Positions 1-8,366 of a DNA stretch of 64,000 bases are shown here, piece after piece. Under the pieces are notes generated by a model, which searched no databases, had not been told where the DNA came from, and worked only from the letters and a program-made list of their open reading frames with translations. Each line of letters opens with the position of its first letter. Position 1 is the first letter of the stretch. This DNA comes from Longimicrobiales bacterium (GTDB taxonomy: Bacteria > Gemmatimonadota > Gemmatimonadetes > Longimicrobiales > Gaopeijiaceae), in contig JAPKBW010000002.1 of NCBI GenBank assembly GCA_028823235.1, positions 167,046 through 231,045 on the forward strand, read 5' to 3'. Made by a program: the position numbers and the translations under genes.

Positions 1-2
1 CG

Positions 3-1427
3 ACGATCTTCTCTGTCGGACCGGGCAAGCTCGATGCGGATGTCATCTGGACGGGCTCCGATGATGGGCTCGTACACGTCACGCGCGACAACGGCCAGAA
101 CTGGGCGAACGTGACGCCCACGGACATGCCGGACTTCGGGCGTGTCAGCCAGATCGATGCGTCTTCGTTCGACTCGGGTCGGGTGTACATGTCCGTGCGC
201 CGCCCGCTGCTTGATGACTTCGCACCGTACATCTGGCGGACGGCCGACTATGGCACGTCCTGGACCATGATCGTGAATGGCATTCCAGCCGACGCTTACG
301 TCCACGTGGTGCGTGAGGATCCTCGCCGTGACGGGCTTATCTACGCGGGTACGAACCGCGGTGTATACATCTCATACAACGACGGAGATCGCTGGCAGGC
401 GTTGAATCCGAATCTGCCGGATCTGCCGATTATCGACTTGATCGTTGAGGAGAACGAGCTCGTTGCTGGTTCGCACGGGCGTGGCTTTTGGGTACTCGAC
501 AACATGGCCCCGCTTCGTGAGATGATGCCGGGAATGACCGCGGACGGGTCGAAGCTGTTTACGCCACCGACCGCGACGCGGTCGGCTGGCGGTGTGACGA
601 TCAGCTGGTGGATCGGCGATGAGGACCCCGGCGCCCAGCTCGAGATTCTCGACGCGACTGGCGATGTGCTTCGCACCTACACGCCGGCCGTGGAAGACGC
701 ACCGAGCGGCGGGCCGGAGGCTAGGTACAGTGGTCCTTCTCTTTCGAACGAAGCTGGCCTCAACTACCTGCACTGGGACCTGCGGACGGAGCCGGCTGCG
801 GTCTTTCCCGGGATGATCCTGTGGGGCGTGCGCACCTTCAGCCCGGCTGTGCCGCCGGGGACCTACTCCGTTCGGTTGACTGCGAACGGTGCGACTCAGA
901 CGGTGCCTCTCACGGTTCAGGGAAATCCTTGGATTACTGATGTGACCGATGCGGACCTGCAGGCTCAGTACGACTTCGGTCGGGCGGTGCGTGACAAGGT
1001 CACTGAAGCGAACAGCGCGGTAATTTCGGTTCGCAACATGAAAGCCCAGCTCGAGAACCGACTCGAGCGGTCGGACGACCGACGCCTCCGGGACGCTGGC
1101 GCTAGGCTCGATGGCAGCGCGTCCGAAGTCGAGGGGAACATCTACCAGGTTCAGAATCAGGCGGGCCAGGATCCGCTCAACTTCCCGATCAAAGTGAACA
1201 ACCGACTCGCGAACCTTATGTCGATGTCGGAGCGCGGAGACGGACGGCCCGGGAACAACATGCCTGTCATCTTTGACATTCTGGTAGAAGAGCTGCAGGG
1301 CTACACGGACCGGCTCGACATCATCTGGTCAGAGGAACTCGCAGCGGTCAACGCGATCCTGGGTGGACTCGACCTGCCGGCGATCGATCCGAGCTGTGCG
1401 CAGCCGGAAGGTTGCATGGTTATGTAG
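3..1427 (+). CDS. BNR/sortilin-type beta-propeller protein, C-terminal part
   Basis: The reading frame is open to the left edge, so this is the C-terminal ~475 residues of a longer protein. Asp-box (BNR) repeats are visible as SDDGLVHVTRDNGQNW at the extreme left and as NRGVYISYNDGDRW about 95 residues later, the signature of sortilin/exo-sialidase-like propellers. After the propeller comes a beta-rich stretch containing PPGTYSVRL (FnIII/FlgD-like) and then a charged helical region with QLENRLERSDDRR. Such proteins are normally secreted or periplasmic; the signal peptide would lie outside the window. It ends at a TAG and is followed closely by a strong hairpin. The substrate is unknown, and the glycosidase label common for this family is not supported by any visible catalytic residue. 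Confidence 0.85.
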   Translation, partial: TIFSVGPGKLDADVIWTGSDDGLVHVTRDNGQNWANVTPTDMPDFGRVSQIDASSFDSGRVYMSVRRPLLDDFAPYIWRTADYGTSWTMIVNGIPADAYVHVVREDPRRDGLIYAGTNRGVYISYNDGDRWQALNPNLPDLPIIDLIVEENELVAGSHGRGFWVLDNMAPLREMMPGMTADGSKLFTPPTATRSAGGVTISWWIGDEDPGAQLEILDATGDVLRTYTPAVEDAPSGGPEARYSGPSLSNEAGLNYLHWDLRTEPAAVFPGMILWGVRTFSPAVPPGTYSVRLTANGATQTVPLTVQGNPWITDVTDADLQAQYDFGRAVRDKVTEANSAVISVRNMKAQLENRLERSDDRRLRDAGARLDGSASEVEGNIYQVQNQAGQDPLNFPIKVNNRLANLMSMSERGDGRPGNNMPVIFDILVEELQGYTDRLDIIWSEELAAVNAILGGLDLPAIDPSCAQPEGCMVM

Positions 1428-1460
1428 AGCCGAACGGTTCGGCAGGATATGATGGAGCGA

Positions 1461-1490
1461 GCGGCTCCGACCTCTGTGGTCGGGGCCGTT
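1461..1490 (+). terminator. Intrinsic terminator-like hairpin
   Basis: A 10-bp stem (GGCTCCGACC / GGTCGGGGCC, one G-T pair) with the loop TCTGT begins about 35 nt after the BNR protein stop codon. The downstream T content is weak (GTTCGTGTAT), so termination strength is uncertain. Confidence 0.6.
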
Positions 1491-1607
1491 CGTGTATGGG
1501 TCAGTCATCGATTCTAACCGTTCCCCTTGGTGTCACATCGAAGGGAGATAGGTCTGTTGTTGTCGGGTGCCGGAGCAAGATGATCTGCCGACCCCGTTCG
1601 GAGTGCC

Positions 1608-1949
1608 TTGATCGGCTGCTCCTCCACGCCTGTCCGAAGCGGTTCAGGGATCGCTTCAAGGGCTGGTGGAGGCGTTTCGCGAGCAGCACAGGGAGCCACA
1701 TTACATAGTGGTGCGACTGCGACTGTGGTCGTGGTCGGTGTGGCTGGCGACGTGACCCATAATGGACTGACCACGGAGGTCAATCTGAAGTTCTACATTC
1801 CCGGCGCCCAGTGGGAGCTGGTGGCGCAGGGAAAATCGACGCCGATGCGACTCGTCGTCTCGGCTGTTACGGGCCTGGGGTTCACCTTCCTATTGAGCAG
1901 CTACCTCGGCACGCTGCTATACGGTGTCAGCGCGGGCGGGTATTCATGA
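1608..1949 (+). CDS. Possible remnant ORF with C-terminal membrane segment
   Basis: An open frame of up to 113 codons starts at a TTG with no clear ribosome binding site. The second half has codon use like neighbouring genes (GC-rich third positions) and reads as a soluble stretch followed by a hydrophobic segment around MRLVVSAVTGLGFTFLL. The first half is low-complexity and unconvincing. It ends convergent to, and slightly overlapping, the FG-GAP gene. I do not recognise a family. The likeliest reading is the 3' remnant of a membrane protein gene whose 5' part has been lost, which would fit other eroded genes in this window. Confidence 0.3.
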   Translation: MIGCSSTPVRSGSGIASRAGGGVSRAAQGATLHSGATATVVVVGVAGDVTHNGLTTEVNLKFYIPGAQWELVAQGKSTPMRLVVSAVTGLGFTFLLSSYLGTLLYGVSAGGYS

Positions 1950-3039
1950 ACAACCGGTTAATGGCGCCTGAGTTGGCGAAACCGATTTCAGGGAGTCCGT
2001 CGCCGTTCAGATCGGCGACGGATACGCCATAGCTCGAGTTCTCCTCCTCACCCAGCCACACTTCTGTCCAGCCGGTCCCACTGCCGTCATTCAGATAGAC
2101 CGCGTTGAGTCCGCGGACGTTCGAGATCACAAGGTCCTGGTCGCCGTCTCCATCGAGGTCCGCAGCCACGCTCATATAAGTCTGCTCGTCATGCCCGAAC
2201 GCGACACCTGATTCGAAAGTTCCGTCGCCATGACCGAGATAGACGGCGTTCGGCTCGCCGATGTTTCCGGCCACGATGTCGACTCGTCCGTCGCCGTTCA
2301 GGTCTTCGAGCAGGACGGATCGGGTCTCGTCGTGCCCGGTGCCGAACTCGCGGACCTCCGCGAAACCGAGATTGCCATCATTGAACAGAATCTGGTTGGC
2401 CTGTCCGTCTCGGTTCGCGAGTACCAGGTCGATATCCCCGTCGGAATCGACGTCACCGAGTGCGACCGCGATGGTCGAACCGTCTGGGTCACCAAACGTC
2501 CGCTTTGGACCGAAGTGTCCCGTGCCGTCGTTTAGGTAGAAACCATTGGCTGTGCCGCGGTTGGTCACGAGGACGTCCAGTGAGCCATCGCCGTCCATGT
2601 CGAACAGCTGAGCACTTCGGGTCGGCTCGACGTCTCCGCTGACGTCCCAGGCGTAAGAAAATCGCCCGTTCCCGTCGTTGAGGTACACCCAGTTCTCCGC
2701 TCGGTCATTCCCCACGACAACATCGACGTCGCCATCGCCGTCGAGATCTCCGGCGGGGACGGCATACGTCGTGGCCTTCTCGGGTCCGAGCGCGTAGCCC
2801 ACCGTGAACTGTCCTGCGCCGTTGTTGAGGTAGACCTCGTTGAGTTGAGCCCAGTGACGCCCGTTCGCATAGATGGCGTCGCGGTCGCCGTCTCCGTCTA
2901 CATCAACGAAGGCGACGGACGCGGTGAGGTCCTCAGCAGTACCGAGGACGTTGCGGTCCGTCGAGACGAAGGAGCGCTCCTGGGCGGCTAGGCACGCCGG
3001 AAGCGAAATCAGAATCGCGAGCTGGTACGTGGATCTCAT
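1927..3039 (-). CDS. FG-GAP/VCBS repeat secreted protein
   Basis: A 370-residue protein with an N-terminal signal peptide (cleavage probably after CLAAQ, about residue 20) followed by at least six repeats carrying the calcium-binding core DxDGDGxxD (for example FVDVDGDGDRDAIYANG, DLDGDGDVDVVVGND, DLNGDGRVDIVAGN). Such repeats fold as an integrin-alpha-like propeller and are found in secreted or surface proteins. No enzymatic domain is attached. Its ATG lies one base after the TAG of the upstream polysaccharide deacetylase, so the two are almost certainly co-transcribed and translationally coupled. Its role is probably carbohydrate or surface binding, but that is inference. Confidence 0.9.
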   Translation of the reverse strand: MRSTYQLAILISLPACLAAQERSFVSTDRNVLGTAEDLTASVAFVDVDGDGDRDAIYANGRHWAQLNEVYLNNGAGQFTVGYALGPEKATTYAVPAGDLDGDGDVDVVVGNDRAENWVYLNDGNGRFSYAWDVSGDVEPTRSAQLFDMDGDGSLDVLVTNRGTANGFYLNDGTGHFGPKRTFGDPDGSTIAVALGDVDSDGDIDLVLANRDGQANQILFNDGNLGFAEVREFGTGHDETRSVLLEDLNGDGRVDIVAGNIGEPNAVYLGHGDGTFESGVAFGHDEQTYMSVAADLDGDGDQDLVISNVRGLNAVYLNDGSGTGWTEVWLGEEENSSYGVSVADLNGDGLPEIGFANSGAINRLFMNTRPR

Positions 3040-3040
3040 T

Positions 3041-4027
3041 CTAGTTCATGCCTGCCTGCTCGCGGACGTAGCGCGCGGCTTCTTCGTGCGTGCCGAACCA
3101 CACACTGCCCTTGGACTTCATGTGATCGATCAGCCCTTCGAGCGCCACGATCCGTGAGCGATGCCCACTGACGTGGGGATGCATGGTCAGCAGAAACATC
3201 GTTCCCTCCTCCCATGCCTTGTCGAACTCGTCGATCCAGACCTGCATGACATCCCGTGGGTTCATGTAGCTGTTGCCGCGGGGGTTGAAGAGCGGCGCGT
3301 CATCGAGGATCCATTCGACCGGAAGCTCGACGACCCCTGTCGCCTCACCGTCCTGAAGCAGCTCGTAGGGTCGGTCGTCGTGCATGAGTGAGCTCTCATA
3401 CAGGAAGCCCATATCACGCACGATACGGAGCGTATTCGGAGAGTGATTCCATGACGGCGCTCGGTACCCGACGGGTCTCGTCCCCGTGATCTCTTCGATC
3501 TCGTCGACGGCCTGTCTGAGAAGCCGCTCCTCCGTCGGGCCGTCCAGCGCGGTGTTGAGCTCATGAATCCAGCCGTGCACGGCGATTTCGTGCTGCCCGG
3601 ACGCCTGGATCAGGTCAGCCTGCTCAGGTGCGAGCTTGAGACTCCACGCAGGGAAGAAGAAAGTCGAAGGGACGTTCTCATCGTCCATGAGCTTCACGAT
3701 CCGGGGCAGGGCGACTCGTGAGCCGTACTGACCCTGGGAAAGCGGGCCGATGCTGATGTCCCCTGTGCGCAGGCCCTGAACGGTTTCGTTGTCGACATCG
3801 TACGACAGGAGCACTGCTACGCGAGCGCCGCCGGGCCACGAGTCGGGATTCAGATCTCGACCGGCACGCACGTGACCTACTACCTCACGAACGTACTCCT
3901 CTGACCAATTCCAGGGCTCGGCCGGGTTCTGCGCGGAGATATGTTCGGGCGAAGCGCTGGCTAGAGCGACAAGGGCGAAAGACAGGCCGGCAGACAGGTG
4001 CCGGAAGGACGACGACATCGACTTCAT
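3041..4027 (-). CDS. Secreted polysaccharide deacetylase (NodB fold)
   Basis: A 328-residue protein with a signal sequence (hydrophobic core at about residues 12-26). NodB-homology motifs are present: SYDVDNE at 75-81 in the position of the TFDD metal/base motif, HGWIHE (H151xxxH155) for the zinc histidines, and GYRAPSWN at 187-194 for the active-site arginine loop. The group is the subfamily acting on N-acetylated glycans or amide-like substrates, so the true substrate cannot be fixed from sequence. It sits 29 nt downstream of the plug-domain gene and directly upstream of the FG-GAP gene in a four-gene leftward operon that begins with PhzF. Confidence 0.88.
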   Translation of the reverse strand: MKSMSSSFRHLSAGLSFALVALASASPEHISAQNPAEPWNWSEEYVREVVGHVRAGRDLNPDSWPGGARVAVLLSYDVDNETVQGLRTGDISIGPLSQGQYGSRVALPRIVKLMDDENVPSTFFFPAWSLKLAPEQADLIQASGQHEIAVHGWIHELNTALDGPTEERLLRQAVDEIEEITGTRPVGYRAPSWNHSPNTLRIVRDMGFLYESSLMHDDRPYELLQDGEATGVVELPVEWILDDAPLFNPRGNSYMNPRDVMQVWIDEFDKAWEEGTMFLLTMHPHVSGHRSRIVALEGLIDHMKSKGSVWFGTHEEAARYVREQAGMN

Positions 4028-4056
4028 GGAGCAGCTCCTTTCGAGTTGCCCTGAGC

Positions 4057-4830
4057 CTATCTCCCGGCGCGCGTCCAGACCAGAACTGCGCCCGATGCTG
4101 CCAGCGTACCGTACTGCATCACCGCCTCCGTGGGTGTCAGTACGGCCATAGTCTCAATCGCTTCCGTGTCGATGTTGAGCGCCTGGACTCCTGAAATCGG
4201 CACGCCGTTCAGAACCACGAGTGCGCACGTATTGCTGCCGTTCGCTCTCCGAGCCCGCTGCATGGATACGCACATGCCCATGTTCTCGCTGCCCATGGTC
4301 AGGTTCTCGGGGCGGACGATACGGAGGCCGTTCTGCGAGGTGTTCTCCAGAACCGTGCCCAGGTCGCGCTTCACCGGGATAGCCTCAATCTGATCCTTTG
4401 AGATCCATCGTCGCCCGAGGATGTTTGCGCTGAGTCCCATGATACTGAGCTGTTCGGCTGCTGCCTCTTCCACCGACACCTCCAGCCCCTCAAGGCCGAT
4501 TGGGGCCGGCGATACCATGAGTTCGAGCGTGGCTTCACCCTCGAGTTCCAGGGCGAGAAGGGGAGAACGGGTCTCGAGGTAGCCGAATGCCTGCGTAACG
4601 AGGAGATACTCTCCGGCCTCCTGCGGTGCGATGACGAACGCTCCTGCAACGTCTGTAAGCGTGCGGACGGACTCTTCGCCGCTTCGAGTGATGAGCGAGA
4701 CGACGACCCCACCAACCCCCGCCTCGTTGATGTTGTCCAGGACTCTCCCGACAATCGTTTGCGCGTGCGCGGTGTCCGGCGACCCAAGAAGGAGCGCCGC
4801 TAGCAGAGCGAGGGCAGGAAGACGATTCAT
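4057..4830 (-). CDS. Carboxypeptidase-regulatory plus TonB-plug-like secreted protein
   Basis: I chose ATG 4830, which gives a clean signal peptide (MNRLPALALLAALLLGS, cleavage near AHAQ) and avoids overlap with phzF; a GTG at 4869 also exists. Mature residues about 25-105 form a carboxypeptidase-D regulatory-like beta-sandwich (IVGRVLDNINEAGVGGVVVS; SGEESVRTLTDVAGAF). The C-terminal half resembles the plug domain of TonB-dependent receptors (LVVLNGVPISGVQALNIDTE). There is no 22-strand barrel: the protein stops at 257 residues. It may be a detached plug or a periplasmic adaptor. A paralogue of the same design lies at 14001-14828. Confidence 0.75.
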   Translation of the reverse strand: MNRLPALALLAALLLGSPDTAHAQTIVGRVLDNINEAGVGGVVVSLITRSGEESVRTLTDVAGAFVIAPQEAGEYLLVTQAFGYLETRSPLLALELEGEATLELMVSPAPIGLEGLEVSVEEAAAEQLSIMGLSANILGRRWISKDQIEAIPVKRDLGTVLENTSQNGLRIVRPENLTMGSENMGMCVSMQRARRANGSNTCALVVLNGVPISGVQALNIDTEAIETMAVLTPTEAVMQYGTLAASGAVLVWTRAGR

Positions 4831-4861
4831 TGTGTGAGTGTACGCGTGGGCGCTCGCATGG

Positions 4862-5821
4862 TTACGCACCCGATACCGAGTAAGGCACGGCCATCGTGCC
4901 TCGGCTTACCGGAACGGCTGAGCCTCCTACCCGTACTCTCGAGGTCGCCCCGTTCGCCCGATCGGCACCTACCTCGATGATGCTCGGGCGGCCCATCTCG
5001 ATGCCTTGTTCGACGGTCCACCAGAGCGAGGCCTCCTCACTGCCATCGGCCTTGGACAGATAGCCGCCCAGTGCCGCTGCGGCCGACCCGGTCGCCGGGT
5101 CCTCGGGGACTCCGGACCCCGGCGCGTACATCCGGACGTGAACGTCGACCCCATTACCCTCGCCATCCATGCACACTACGTAGACGTGGTGGGCCCACGC
5201 GTCGGCGAGCATACGCTTCCACATGGCCATGTCGAGTACCGTTCGCCGGACGGCATCCATCGTTTTCACTGGGATGATGAAGTACTCGAGTCCGCACGAC
5301 ACCTGTTCGATCTCGAGCTGGCCACAGCCCGGGGTCTCTCCGCCGATGTCAGACGCGTCGAGCCCAATCAGCGCAGCGACCTCGGCCACAGGGTGAGAGG
5401 AGGGCCGGTGCTCCGGGAGCATCGCGGTCGTGAACATCGCTGAGACCGGACGGCCACCCTGGAAACACACCTTCACCGGGACGGGGCCGACGTTCTCCTC
5501 AAGGATGAGCTGAACGTCGCCGTTGCCGTCCGGGTCGAGGTTAGACGGTGCCTCAGACTGGGATGCGAGGAAAATCGCCGCGCCGACCGTCGGGTGCCCG
5601 GCGAACGGCACTTCGCGTCCCGGTGTGAAGATCCGTACCCGAGCGCTGCCTTCCGATGTCTCTGGAGGACCCAGGAACACGGTCTCCGAGAGATTCATCT
5701 CGAGCGCGATCTGCTGCATCAGCGCGGTCGGGAGGTGTGCCGCATCGGGGAAAACGCCGAGCGGATTTCCGCCAAAGGTTCGGTCCGTGAAGACGTCGAG
5801 GGTATGAAAAGGAAGATTCAT
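4862..5821 (-). CDS. PhzF-family isomerase/epimerase
   Basis: ATG 5821 is chosen (MNLPFHTLDVFTDRTFGGN), giving 319 residues, the usual length for the family; an earlier start would add 14 unconserved residues. PhzF hallmarks are visible: GGNPLGVFPDA at 17-27, the catalytic glutamate in MNLSETVF (E46), GHPTVGAA at 74-81, and the DPATGSAAAAL segment near residue 240. PhzF folds like diaminopimelate epimerase and most members outside phenazine clusters have unknown substrates; no phenazine genes are nearby. It heads the leftward operon, with a ~105-bp divergent intergenic region to the phosphodiesterase gene. Confidence 0.92.
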   Translation of the reverse strand: MNLPFHTLDVFTDRTFGGNPLGVFPDAAHLPTALMQQIALEMNLSETVFLGPPETSEGSARVRIFTPGREVPFAGHPTVGAAIFLASQSEAPSNLDPDGNGDVQLILEENVGPVPVKVCFQGGRPVSAMFTTAMLPEHRPSSHPVAEVAALIGLDASDIGGETPGCGQLEIEQVSCGLEYFIIPVKTMDAVRRTVLDMAMWKRMLADAWAHHVYVVCMDGEGNGVDVHVRMYAPGSGVPEDPATGSAAAALGGYLSKADGSEEASLWWTVEQGIEMGRPSIIEVGADRANGATSRVRVGGSAVPVSRGTMAVPYSVSGA

Positions 5822-5925
5822 TTCGTTCAGTCGCTGTTGCGGTGTCGGGCGGAAGCCTCCCAACCTGTCTTACCCTTCACCCCGCGTGCAACGGGTGTCA
5901 AACTGGCCTGGATGAGGAATCATAT

Positions 5926-6417
5926 ATGCGTCATATCGGCGTGATCTCGGATACGCATGGACTTCTCCGTTCAGAAGCACTTGATGCGCTCGCAGGGAGC
6001 GAGGTGATCATTCACGCCGGTGACGTCGGGGACTCGGAAATTCTCGAGCGACTCGCTGAGGTGGCACCGGTCCACGCTGTACGTGGCAACACGGACTACG
6101 GCCCGTTCGGCCAGTCTCTACCGGTTTCGGAGGTCGTCTCACTGGGGCCCGAGGGCAGTGATGCGGGCGGACCGCTCGCGTACGTCCTCCACGACCTAGC
6201 GGAGCTGGAACTCGACGCGGGTGAGGCGGGCATGCGGGTCGTGATCCACGGTCACTCGCATCGACCGGCGATCGAGGAGCGAGGGGGCGTGCTCTATTTC
6301 AATCCGGGCGCGGCCGGTCATCGAAGGTTTTCACTGCCGGTCACAGTGGGACGACTGACCATCGATGACGATGGCAACGTCACGGCGGAGATTTTGGATC
6401 TGGGCGAGGTCCCCTAA
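5926..6417 (+). CDS. YfcE/MJ0936-type metallophosphoesterase
   Basis: The start is ATG 5926, preceded by GAGGA at good spacing; longer frames upstream are not conserved. The 163-residue protein has the calcineurin-like metal ligands in order: D9 and H11 (SDTHG), D33 (GDVGD), N55 (GNTDYG), H89 and H108/H110 (IHGHSHRP). The size fits the small YfcE group of phosphodiesterases, cytoplasmic enzymes cleaving phosphodiesters with Mn or Ni. It is transcribed divergently from phzF and lies 46 nt upstream of the cyclase gene. Confidence 0.92.
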   Translation: MRHIGVISDTHGLLRSEALDALAGSEVIIHAGDVGDSEILERLAEVAPVHAVRGNTDYGPFGQSLPVSEVVSLGPEGSDAGGPLAYVLHDLAELELDAGEAGMRVVIHGHSHRPAIEERGGVLYFNPGAAGHRRFSLPVTVGRLTIDDDGNVTAEILDLGEVP

Positions 6418-6463
6418 TGGCGCGGTGCATTGAGGGAAGAATATTCGCGAAGGAGAGCAGCAG

Positions 6464-7477
6464 ATGACGAAGTCCAGTGACGTGAGGAGCTGGCGGAGCG
6501 TCTTCCTTCTCACCGTGCTCGTAGTCTCGGCGGCGCAACCGCTCCAGGCCCAGGAACTCGACCCCCACGAAACCGTGTCCGCCGATGTGCTCCGGGCCTG
6601 GATGGCGGAGGTGTCGAATCACGGGCGATGGGGTGCAGATGATCAGTTGGGCACACTCAACCTGATCACTCCAGCACACCGACTTGCAGCGGTTGATCTG
6701 GTCGTGGACGGGGTCACCGTGTCTCTGGCGCATGACCTGATTGCAGGCCCTGATGAGAACGCGATCCGTCCGCTCGAGGTCGAGCACATTCCCTTCATGG
6801 GCGATCCGGCATCAGGCGCGCTCGACCGTGTCGATATTCTTTACCACGGATACGCCTATTCGCATCTCGATGCCCTGTCACACTTCGCCTTCGATGGGTC
6901 GTTCTACAACGGATTCGGACTGGAGACGGTGTCGACCGAGGGAGCCAGCAGTCTCGGGGTCGAGAACATGAGTGACGGGATTGTCACTCGCGCGGTTCTG
7001 ATCGATATCCCGCGCCTGCGAGGCGTCGACTATCTCGACCTTGGCGATGTCGTCACGGTCACGGACTTGGAGGCATGGGAGGCGAGGACCGGGATACAGG
7101 TCTCGGAAGGCGACGTCCTCCTTATTCGCACGGGGCGGTGGGCTCGAGAGGCAGCCCTGGGACCTTGGTCGGTCCGCCAGTCGTCAGCGGGACCTCATCC
7201 ATCTATCGGTAGGTGGCTCCGCGAGCGTGGAGTAGCGGCTCTCGGCGGTGATGGCGCGAACGACCGCAAACCTTCCCTTGTCGAAGGTGTGGGTGATCCC
7301 CTGCATCAGGTCACGATCGTGGCGATGGGCATGCCGCTCTTCGACAATCTGGACCTCGCGGCGGTCGCCGAAGCGGCTGCCGAGCGCAACCGTTGGACGT
7401 TCCTTTTTATGGCCTCGCCACTCCGGCTGGTAGGCGCGTCGGGCTCACCTCTGAACCCGATCGTGATGTTCGAATAG
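6464..7477 (+). CDS. Secreted cyclase-family (kynurenine-formamidase-like) hydrolase
   Basis: A 337-residue protein with a signal peptide (hydrophobic stretch at 13-24, cleavage near LQAQE). The cyclase-family metal motif appears as HLDALSHF (H134, D136, H140), with the conserved Trp-Gly segment NHGRWGADDQLGTLN upstream and GGDGAND later. The family includes bacterial kynurenine formamidase and isatin hydrolase, which hydrolyse amide bonds using metal ions. The long N-terminal region and signal peptide point to the periplasmic branch with unknown substrate. A GGAG-like ribosome site (AAGGAGAGCAGCAG) precedes the ATG. Confidence 0.9.
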   Translation: MTKSSDVRSWRSVFLLTVLVVSAAQPLQAQELDPHETVSADVLRAWMAEVSNHGRWGADDQLGTLNLITPAHRLAAVDLVVDGVTVSLAHDLIAGPDENAIRPLEVEHIPFMGDPASGALDRVDILYHGYAYSHLDALSHFAFDGSFYNGFGLETVSTEGASSLGVENMSDGIVTRAVLIDIPRLRGVDYLDLGDVVTVTDLEAWEARTGIQVSEGDVLLIRTGRWAREAALGPWSVRQSSAGPHPSIGRWLRERGVAALGGDGANDRKPSLVEGVGDPLHQVTIVAMGMPLFDNLDLAAVAEAAAERNRWTFLFMASPLRLVGASGSPLNPIVMFE

Positions 7478-7490
7478 GAGGAACTCTGCT

Positions 7491-7510
7491 GCGAGCATGA
7501 GTATGCTTGC
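7491..7510 (+). terminator. Possible terminator hairpin after the cyclase gene
   Basis: An 8-bp stem (GCGAGCAT / ATGCTTGC with one G-T pair) and a GAGT loop sit 13 nt after the cyclase stop, followed by a modest pyrimidine tract (AGTCTTTCGATTCCCC). It would separate the cyclase from the following peroxiredoxin gene. Confidence 0.4.
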
Positions 7511-7555
7511 AGTCTTTCGATTCCCCCCCACCTCCTCTCCTCTCCTGAGAAGCTC

Positions 7556-8200
7556 ATGCCAACATTGAGACAGGCCCTTGCCGACCTCCGCGCGGAGAAA
7601 GACGCCGCCCGAGATCCGGTCGCGACCACGATCATGAACCGTGCGACCGAACAGCTCGCAGCATCGCCGATCATGGAGTCGGTGGTGAAACAGGGAGACA
7701 CGGCTCCGATGTTCGCGCGACCCGACCTCGACGGGGAGACTGTGCGCCTGCGCTCCGTGCTCAAGGACGGTCCGGCCATCGTGAGCTTCTTTCGGGGCCG
7801 TTGGTGACCCTACTGTCACCTTGAGCAGGTTGCTCTCCAGGAACTGCTGCCGGAATTCACCAAGAAGGGAGCCACCCTTCTGACTCTCTCCCCTCAGCTC
7901 GAACCGTATGCGCGGAAGTGGGTCGAGGAAGACGGTGTCGAATATCCGGTACTCCTCGATCTCGGCCTCGGTGTGGCGCGCGACTACGGCTTGACCTTTG
8001 AACTCGGCGCCGAGTTGCGAAGCCTCTATACAGAGAGACTCAAGATCGACCTCTCCCGCTTCAACGGCGACCAGTCATGGGAACTCCCCATTCCTGCGAC
8101 CTGTGTCATTGATACGGACGGGACTGTGGTCTACGCCTCTGTCCATCCGGACTATACGCAGCGCCCCGAACCGTCTGAGATCCTTCAGGCGATCCCATGA
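7556..8200 (+). CDS. Peroxiredoxin-like selenoprotein (Sec at residue 84)
   Basis: This CDS is read through an in-frame TGA at 7805-7807. With TGA as selenocysteine it is 214 residues: helical N-terminus, GDTAPMFARPDLDG, then FFRGRWUPYCHLEQ, LLTLSPQLEPYARKW, and a C-terminal part with DQSWELPIPATCVIDTDG and PDYTQRPEPSEIL. This is the AhpC/TSA Prx-like2 family from end to end; relatives read WCPYC, so the TGA falls precisely on the peroxidatic cysteine and U84xxC87 replaces CxxC. Codon quality is unbroken on both sides and no frame change is needed. A bSECIS-like hairpin lies just after the TGA. Predicted role: thiol- or selenol-dependent reduction of peroxides. Alternatives are a nonsense mutation or a sequencing error, made less likely by a second case at 16262. 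Confidence 0.88.
7819..7841 (+). promoter_or_regulatory. Putative bacterial SECIS hairpin (Prx-like gene)
   Basis: Downstream of the TGA the RNA can form CCT/AGG (7819-7821 with 7839-7841), an asymmetric internal loop, then GAGC/GCTC (7823-7826 with 7832-7835) closing an AGGUU loop at 7827-7831. The loop begins 19 nt after the UGA, inside the spacing usual for bSECIS elements, and has G at the second loop position. It is coding sequence, as expected in bacteria. Confidence 0.65.
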
Positions 8201-8366
8201 AGACGCCCTGACTCTGTGTGCGTCACCAGGATAAGCGGCTAGGTCGCGACGCAGGCAGCCGACATCGATATCCGCCTGCGCTCGCAGTCGGGGAAGAGGC
8301 GAAATTCACCTCGGTGGGTTACGTCAGGCATAGCAATACGGCACGCTCAGATTCGGCGGAAGTGTG

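Noticed and set aside
4862..5821. Phenazine biosynthesis cluster because of PhzF
   Set aside because: No other phz genes; PhzF relatives are common stand-alone isomerases.
7556..8200. Two separate genes or a simple nonsense pseudogene
   Set aside because: The TGA falls precisely on the peroxidatic Cys, both halves are intact in one frame, a SECIS-like hairpin follows, and a second equivalent case exists in the window.
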